Shown: in pieces, positions 21,292 to 25,799 of the stretch | Layout of the letters: every line of letters begins with the position of its first letter | Numbering within the stretch: position 1 is the stretch's first letter | DNA from: JAWLBW01 sp041687475 | GTDB taxonomy: Bacteria; J088; JAWLBW01 | Assembly: GCA_041687475.1 (NCBI GenBank) | Contig: JAWLBW010000023.1 | Coordinates: forward strand, 1 to 25,799 | DNA length: 25,799 nucleotides | Direction: 5' to 3' | Translations under genes and position numbers: made by a program | Notes under the pieces: model-generated | Databases searched by the model: none | Told to the model about the DNA's origin: nothing | The model's input: only the letters and a program-made list of their open reading frames with translations

Positions 21292-23011
21292 ACTCAGCGT
21301 CGCCATCGGCGCCCTGCTTGTGGGCACTCTCGTTGTGGCTTGTGCTTCACCCGAACCAGGTATGAAGCACCCGGCATCGGACGACATCACCCCCGAACCG
21401 GGCTCCGCGACCACCGTCTCCTTTTCCATTGACGGCGCCCCCCTGGCTTTCGGCGAGAAGCTGGCCCTTCGCGCCCATGTCACAGGCGCAACCGATCCCG
21501 GCGTTCTCTGGGAAATCGAAGAAGAGGATGGGGGAAGCATTACGTCCGCGGGTGTCTACACGGCGCCGGAGTGGCCCGGAACCTTCCACCTTGTCGCGAG
21601 AAGCCGCGAATACCCCGAAGCCGCGAGCCGTGCCAGCGTAGCCGTGACCTTTCCGACCGATCTGGTAAGGCTCACCCCGGCTTTCTCTTACGTCACAACC
21701 GCGCAGACGCTCCAGCTCGAAGGCATCATCCCTGAAAGCGGGCACCACAAGCGTAAGTGGCCGACCGATGTTGAGTGGTCCATTCTGGAAGGCGATTTCG
21801 GCGGTTCGGTCGACGAAAATGGAGTCTACTCACCGCCTCCGACGGCCGGAACCTATCACGTCATCGCCCGGGCGGCATTCTCCGACCGATACGCCGCCAT
21901 GGCAACCGTAACGGTGACCCATCAGCCCGTCTGGTCGCTGGTTACGGGTGTGCCCCCGAGCGGTTATGTACTGATGGACAGTGAAATGTGGGCCGCAAGC
22001 ACCACGCCCGACGGATACGTGTTTCTGAATGTACACACGCCGGTCGACGGCTACGATCAGCCGGCTCCTGCGCCGGCGACCACATTGCTTTCGCTGGCGA
22101 ATAACGGTAGCCACAACTGGGAGATATCGGTTCCCAACAAGACATCGGGCTACCGGTACGCCCTTGGGGTTACCTCGGAAGGTTTTGTCGTGGCAGGACC
22201 CACGACCTATGAGTTCGGCTTCGACGGAGAACCACGTCGCGCCTTCTCCTTCGCGTTGGAGAATCCGTCCTACCTGGGCATACGCTCCATCACTTCCGAA
22301 CCGGACGGAACCTACTGGCTGGACACTATGATGCTGAGCAACGGCGGCTCAGGAAGCATTCACATCGGACCATCGGGAAAGATGGGCGGAACGCCCCCAC
22401 TGAGCCTGCACCAGAGCGGCACTTGGTACGTACCGCCGCTCGTCGAAAGTGCAAACGCGTACATGCGTGTGACCCACCGAGTCGAATATGCCCCCAACTA
22501 CCACGTGATTTTCGAACTTCAGTTCATATCCAAGGACAACACTGAGACACATGGGGTCGAATTACCTGCAGAAATCCAGCTCAGCGCCGTAGCCGCCACC
22601 GAAACTTCTTTTACGGTAGGGGCGCCGCTCGACAACGGCTTCTGGCTTGCACGCTTCACGGAGGAAGGCGAGTTGATCTGGCAGCGATATTATCGATCAA
22701 GGAACGAATGGGTCAGTGTCGACATATCGGCCATTCTGGCGTCGCCCGACGGCGAATTCCTGACCGTAGGCGAATATTGGCACGCGCTCGAAGCCAAGAG
22801 GCTCTTGATTACCCGTTGGCCGGAAAACGGCTTACTCCGGTTCTCGCAAGACATCGAATTGGTCGAATACGCCGCAGCACTTACTGACACCGTAGTCGAA
22901 GATGAAGTGACGTCGTACACGCCGGGGCTTTATTCCGGCGACATCAGTGCCACGACCCTTCCCGTCACGTCGGCTGTCGAAAGCGAATCCCGCTGGTTGC
23001 TCGAACCTTAG
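21278..23011 (+). CDS. Lipoprotein with two Ig-like domains and a beta-propeller-like region (paralogue 2)
   Basis: 577 residues, with the same layout as the gene before it: lipobox VVAC (Cys22), two Ig-like domains (about 45-128 and 130-218) with GSITSAGVYTAPEWPGTFHLVA and GSVDENGVYSPPPTAGTYHVIA, the junction VTVTHQPVW (VTHTPMW in paralogue 1), and a propeller-like C-terminal region. It has no cysteine besides the lipidated one. The Ig-like part is clearly alike between paralogues, while the C-terminal part has diverged strongly. The ribosome binding site GAGG lies inside the end of the previous gene, so translation is probably coupled. Role unknown; adhesion or surface-layer assembly is a guess. 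Confidence 0.85.
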   Translation: MFTRKLSVAIGALLVGTLVVACASPEPGMKHPASDDITPEPGSATTVSFSIDGAPLAFGEKLALRAHVTGATDPGVLWEIEEEDGGSITSAGVYTAPEWPGTFHLVARSREYPEAASRASVAVTFPTDLVRLTPAFSYVTTAQTLQLEGIIPESGHHKRKWPTDVEWSILEGDFGGSVDENGVYSPPPTAGTYHVIARAAFSDRYAAMATVTVTHQPVWSLVTGVPPSGYVLMDSEMWAASTTPDGYVFLNVHTPVDGYDQPAPAPATTLLSLANNGSHNWEISVPNKTSGYRYALGVTSEGFVVAGPTTYEFGFDGEPRRAFSFALENPSYLGIRSITSEPDGTYWLDTMMLSNGGSGSIHIGPSGKMGGTPPLSLHQSGTWYVPPLVESANAYMRVTHRVEYAPNYHVIFELQFISKDNTETHGVELPAEIQLSAVAATETSFTVGAPLDNGFWLARFTEEGELIWQRYYRSRNEWVSVDISAILASPDGEFLTVGEYWHALEAKRLLITRWPENGLLRFSQDIELVEYAAALTDTVVEDEVTSYTPGLYSGDISATTLPVTSAVESESRWLLEP

Positions 23012-23069
23012 CAGGTAAGCAGTCCCTCGCTTCCTCTTCCTCTCCGGCGGGGGGCTGCCTGTGTTGCCC

Positions 23070-23096
23070 GCGGTTCGGTCGTTATGACCGGGCCGC
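23070..23096. terminator. Hairpin after the lipoprotein operon
   Basis: GCGGTTCGGTC-GTTAT-GACCGGGCCGC forms an 11-bp stem (two G-U pairs) about 60 nt after the last lipoprotein stop. No U-tract follows, so termination here is uncertain. Confidence 0.45.
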
Positions 23097-23116
23097 GTGG
23101 CAGTCACGGCTCCCCC

Positions 23117-23151
23117 AAATGGCAATTACAAATGGAAGATGGAAGATGGGG
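23117..23151. repeat. Heptamer array, GATGGAA type
   Basis: Five in-register 7-bp units: AAATGGC, AATTACA, AATGGAA, GATGGAA, GATGGGG. It lies between the lipoprotein operon and the convergent Crp-type gene. Confidence 0.6.
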
Positions 23152-23189
23152 AGGACGGACACTCCTGCTCTACCTTCCACAAATGGGCG

Positions 23190-23831
23190 TTACTTTGCCT
23201 GCGGTTCGGTCGGGTGGCCGAGGCGCGAGGCGAGGTAGGCGTGGTAGCCCCGCAGCATTTCGACCGAAGGCACGTGCAGCCGGTTGTCGACGTACTCGAT
23301 GAGGTGGTGCTTTTCCAACTTGAGCAGAATGCGGCGCACGGTCTCGGGCGCAAGTGAAGTCTTCTGGCTGAGCAGGGCCAGGTCGTAGGGAATGTCGCAG
23401 CGTGAAAAACCGCCGGCCTCTTCGGCAAAGTGCAGCAGGGTATTCGTGACCCGGCTCTCGGCGTCTTCGAGACGAACGTTTTCAAGCATGTCGTCGGTCT
23501 CGCGCAGCCGCCTGGCCAGCACGTGCACCATCTGGCGCGCGACTTCGGGGTGTTCAGTCAGAAACTGTTCGAGCTGTTCGGCATCGACTTCGATGACTTC
23601 GCAGTCTTCGCGCACGGTGGCCGTGGCACTGCGATTGCGCTTGGTGAAGAGCGCCAGCTCGCCGAAGAAACTGCCCTTCCCCAGTACGGTCAACACCTTT
23701 TCCTGCCCGCGCACGCCGTGGGTGATGTGTACTTTGCCGGCCAGGACAAAATACATGACATGACCCGGCTCTCCCTGGCGGAAGATGACTTCGCCCCGCA
23801 CGAACTTTCTGAGAATTCCCCGACTGGCCAC
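23190..23831 (-). CDS. Crp/Fnr-family transcriptional regulator
   Basis: 213 residues. The N-terminal cyclic-nucleotide-binding fold (about 8-120) includes FRQGEPGHVMYFVLAGKVHI and a phosphate-binding cassette FFGELALFTKRNRSATATV with the R-S-A of true cAMP binders, so a cyclic nucleotide ligand is plausible. A long dimerisation helix follows (LARRLRETDDMLENV). The C-terminal winged helix is near 150-205 (LALLSQKTSLAPETVRRILLKLEKHHLIEY). Only two or three Cys are present, not in the FNR iron-sulfur pattern. Start is GTG at 23831, with AGAGGAG 7 nt upstream; no ATG fits. It converges on the lipoprotein operon and ends about 180 bp away; a regulatory link is unproven. Confidence 0.92.
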   Translation of the reverse strand: MASRGILRKFVRGEVIFRQGEPGHVMYFVLAGKVHITHGVRGQEKVLTVLGKGSFFGELALFTKRNRSATATVREDCEVIEVDAEQLEQFLTEHPEVARQMVHVLARRLRETDDMLENVRLEDAESRVTNTLLHFAEEAGGFSRCDIPYDLALLSQKTSLAPETVRRILLKLEKHHLIEYVDNRLHVPSVEMLRGYHAYLASRLGHPTEPQAK

Positions 23832-24126
23832 CGCTTGACTCCTCTGTGATCTTGCAGCATACCTTTACGGTCGCCCGGCTGCAAACCCGACTCCGTGATG
23901 AACGGCTTACCGGTGGTCGTCGGATCCTTCACTGCGTTCAGGACAGGCTCTGGACGGCGGTTATTTCCCCCTGCGCCCCCATTGCATGGGGGTATGACTG
24001 TCGCTCGCCTCGCGGCGAGCACCACCTGTCTGCGCTTCGCTTGAGGAAGAACAATGGCCGCAGCCAAAAGGGCGCGCACAGGTAATCCCCTTCGTATGAG
24101 GGGAATTGGGAGAGGCTTGCCGCGCC
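23832..24126. other. 295-bp spacer with two hairpins
   Basis: No gene is supported here. It contains CCCCCAT-3-ATGGGGG (23976-23992) and GCTCGCC-TCGC-GGCGAGC (24003-24020). Around 23928-23950 the phrase GATCCTTCACTGCG followed by TTCAGGACAGGCT resembles a short dispersed sequence that I recall from intergenic DNA of unrelated bacteria. Confidence 0.5.
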
Positions 24127-24759
24127 TCAGTCGACCAGCGTTGCCTTCAGGAGTTCGGCGAGACGTTCGGCCAGGCGGCGGCCGGCTTCGGCTCTCGTGA
24201 GACCTTCGATGCCGAGAGATTGCAGCGAGCACATTTCAATCGGCAATCCGCACGGGTGAATGTGGTGGAACGGCGTGAGATCGTTACTCACGTTCAGGGC
24301 CAGGCCGTGCATGGTTACGTCGCGATGCACCGACAGGCCGATCGAGGCGAGCTTCTGCGGCCCCACGAACACGCCGCGCCAGCCTTCCTTTCGCTCGGCG
24401 GTAATGCCGTACGAAGCAGCCAGGTCAATGATCGACTGTTCGATGGCTTCGACCAGCTTCGGCAGCGTCAGCCGCCAGGGTTCGAGGCGCAGAAAGACGT
24501 ATACCACGGCCTGCCCCGGCCCATGATAGGTGATTTCGCCGCCCCGATCGGTCTTGACGACCGGTATATCGCCCGGGCGCTCCTGTTTGAACCGGTCGGG
24601 CGCCTCGCGCCGTCCCAAGGTGTAGACAGGTGGATGTTCCAGGGATAGCAGTGTCGGCGTTCCACCAGCCAGAACTTCGGCGTGAATTTCCTGCTGCAAC
24701 GCCAAGCCCTCGTCGTAACCGACCAGCCCGGCTTCGCGATATCGAATGATTCGTGCCAT
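24127..24759 (-). CDS. lipB: Octanoyl-[acyl-carrier-protein]:protein N-octanoyltransferase LipB
   Basis: Transfers octanoyl from acyl carrier protein to the lipoyl domains of 2-oxoacid dehydrogenases and the glycine cleavage H protein, before LipA inserts sulfur. The 210-residue length is normal. Signatures: LLSLEHPPVYTLGRR, the family motif RGGEITYHGPGQAVVY (72-87) and the active site with Lys136 (QKLASIG) and Cys170 (HPCG). VTMHGLALNVSNDL lies between them. The gene begins 2 nt after the stop of the kinase gene, so it is probably the last gene of a three-gene operon. The Shine-Dalgarno is weak, consistent with coupled translation. No lipA is in the window. Confidence 0.96.
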   Translation of the reverse strand: MARIIRYREAGLVGYDEGLALQQEIHAEVLAGGTPTLLSLEHPPVYTLGRREAPDRFKQERPGDIPVVKTDRGGEITYHGPGQAVVYVFLRLEPWRLTLPKLVEAIEQSIIDLAASYGITAERKEGWRGVFVGPQKLASIGLSVHRDVTMHGLALNVSNDLTPFHHIHPCGLPIEMCSLQSLGIEGLTRAEAGRRLAERLAELLKATLVD

Positions 24760-24761
24760 CG

Positions 24762-25640
24762 TTAACTCACATAGCGTTCGGCCTGGCTCACGGCGCCTTC
24801 AAGCGAGTGCACGTATGAGCCGCCGAACATACAGACGTGCACCAGCAGCGGGTAGAGCTGCCAGTACGGGCGTCGCCCTTCATAGCCCTCATCCAACGGC
24901 CAGACCGATTGGTAACCCTGGTAGAAGTCCGACAAAAATCCACCGAAGAGCTCGGTGAACGCCAGCTCGACTTCCCGATCGCCGTAGTATACGGCCAGAT
25001 CGTACACGATGGGTTCGCTCGGCGAAATGAATGCCACATTGCCGCCCCAGAGATCGCCGTGCAACAGTGAAGGCGTCAATGACGGATGCCCGAAAGCGTC
25101 GGCCCGTGCGGCCAAGCGCGCCAGCCGCTCGTGCAATCGTCTGTCGATGCGCTTCTCTTCACCGGCCCGTTCGGTCAGTGGACGGATTCGCCGTTCTGCC
25201 CAGAAGGTCGGCCAGTCATGTACCCATCCGTTCTTCTGGGGAAGGCGGCCGATGAAATTATCGTCTGCCAGACCGTAGGCATCGGCCGATACGCGGTGCT
25301 GTTCGGCCAGCAACCGGCCCAGTCTGTGCCAACCCTCGGGCGAGGGATGCGTGGTATCGAACCAGGAGAGCACGAGTCCCGGCGGGTCGTCGCTGACGTA
25401 GAGTGCCTGTGGAACGGAAATTCCCGACCGGCTCCGTAGCTCGGCCAGGCCCTCGGCCTCGGCGCGGAAAACCGTCGGGTCGGCCCCCGCCTGCCATTTG
25501 ACGAAGACCTTCCGGCCGTCGGGCGCCTCCCACCGTGCGGCCTCGTTCACGTCGCCGCCGCCGACCGACGCCACGCGCGCCGGCGCTCCGCAGAGCAAGG
25601 CTTCGAGCGAACGGGACAACGCCGGAGGAACCGGGCTCAT
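24762..25640 (-). CDS. Fructosamine kinase family protein (ketoamine 3-kinase)
   Basis: Phosphorylates the sugar of ketoamine adducts (fructosamines, ribulosamines, erythrulosamines) on proteins at C3, which makes the adduct fall off. It has an aminoglycoside-kinase-like fold, 292 residues, normal length. Motifs: VGGGDVNEAARWEA (nucleotide loop), VFVKWQ with the conserved Lys, LGRLLAEQHRVS, DNFIGRLPQKNGWVHDW-x-x-FWAERRIRP, catalytic LLHGDLWGGNVAF and DLAVYYGDREVELAFTELFGGF. The metal-binding motif reads YDLAVYYG where many members have DPAVYYG. It overlaps the upstream phosphatase gene by 4 nt (ATGA). Known work on bacterial homologues links such neighbours to removal of ribulosamines. Confidence 0.93.
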   Translation of the reverse strand: MSPVPPALSRSLEALLCGAPARVASVGGGDVNEAARWEAPDGRKVFVKWQAGADPTVFRAEAEGLAELRSRSGISVPQALYVSDDPPGLVLSWFDTTHPSPEGWHRLGRLLAEQHRVSADAYGLADDNFIGRLPQKNGWVHDWPTFWAERRIRPLTERAGEEKRIDRRLHERLARLAARADAFGHPSLTPSLLHGDLWGGNVAFISPSEPIVYDLAVYYGDREVELAFTELFGGFLSDFYQGYQSVWPLDEGYEGRRPYWQLYPLLVHVCMFGGSYVHSLEGAVSQAERYVS

Positions 25641-25799
25641 GACGGCAGATTCTTACGCAGATCCTTCAGCAGGTTGGCGCAGGCTTCGTCAAGCATGTGG
25701 TAGACATGCTCGAACCCTTCAGGTCCGCCAAAATAGGGGTCGGGAACGTCGCGGGCATCGGTCGAATCGGCGTAGTCGAGCAGAAAGACCACCCGCTCG
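25637..25799 (-). CDS. Low-molecular-weight protein-tyrosine-phosphatase family, 3' end
   Basis: Only the last 53 codons plus stop are in the window; the gene continues beyond the right edge. The segment VVFLLDYADSTDARDVPDPYFGG carries the family's C-terminal general-acid Asp in DPYFGG, followed by FEHVYHMLDEACANLL and the end helix. The N-terminal CX5R catalytic loop lies outside the window. Members dephosphorylate phosphotyrosine, phosphoarginine or small sugar-phosphate adducts. Its TGA overlaps the kinase ATG (ATGA), so the two are translationally coupled, which suggests a sugar-phosphate adduct as substrate. Confidence 0.88.
   Translation of the reverse strand, partial: ERVVFLLDYADSTDARDVPDPYFGGPEGFEHVYHMLDEACANLLKDLRKNLPS

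Overview
The window looks like a chromosomal segment of a high-GC, Gram-negative (diderm) bacterium. Three lipoproteins with clear lipoboxes, a candidate outer-membrane beta-barrel protein and a phosphatidylserine synthase point to a two-membrane cell. A TIGR02147/DUF4423 regulator next to lipoproteins, an SLC27/FATP-type acyl-CoA synthetase and tandem Ig-like lipoproteins fit lineages such as Fibrobacterota, Bdellovibrionota or leptospira-like spirochaetes, but I cannot fix the phylum from the sequence. I see no rRNA, tRNA, insertion sequence, phage gene or CRISPR array. Gene order is compact, with most spacers under 150 bp.

Layout: (1) 1-4.3 kb: the 5' part of clpB (minus), then an SCP2-like protein and a UbiB/ABC1 kinase (plus). 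(2) 4.3-6.3 kb, minus: SCP2 protein, an alpha-methylacyl-CoA racemase-like CaiB/BaiF enzyme and a lone CheY-like receiver. (3) 6.5-8.3 kb, plus: two small membrane proteins overlapping by 4 nt and a predicted outer-membrane protein. (4) 8.4-10.4 kb: class I fructose-1,6-bisphosphatase (minus) and an Hsp20 chaperone (plus), with a long heptamer array and a good promoter between them. (5) 10.5-13.9 kb, minus: FrnE-like DsbA oxidoreductase, phosphatidylserine synthase and the FATP-type acyl-CoA synthetase. (6) 14.2-17.4 kb: PolB-like 3'-5' exonuclease (plus), a release-factor-like (baeRF-type) protein and an M20 peptidase (both minus). (7) 17.85-23.0 kb: a four-gene plus-strand operon, TIGR02147 regulator then three lipoproteins. 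Two of its three junctions overlap (4 and 14 nt), and the last two lipoproteins are tandem paralogues. (8) 23.2-25.8 kb, minus: a Crp-type regulator, then lipB, a fructosamine-kinase-family protein and a low-molecular-weight phosphatase, the last three forming one tight operon read phosphatase, kinase, lipB.

The most unusual feature lies between the genes. Several spacers carry short arrays of degenerate 7-bp units: GATCSCA, TTCCGTG, AATCCAT, CAGAYGG and GATGGAA types, plus an 8-bp RCRCMGAG type. They are absent from coding regions, different types share spacers, and they can be aligned to one loose consensus near MAGATGG. One 28-bp arrangement occurs twice in perfect inverted orientation around the SCP2-like/UbiB block. 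Other points are a possible ROSE-like RNA thermometer ahead of hsp20, two possible leaderless genes, and an operator-like palindrome inside the promoter of the SCP2/racemase genes.

Functionally, the SCP2 protein, the racemase-like enzyme and the FATP-type synthetase suggest handling of long or methyl-branched acyl chains. ClpB and Hsp20 belong to protein quality control. The phosphatase and kinase pair suggests repair of sugar-modified proteins. The lipoprotein operon probably builds a cell-surface structure of unknown role.
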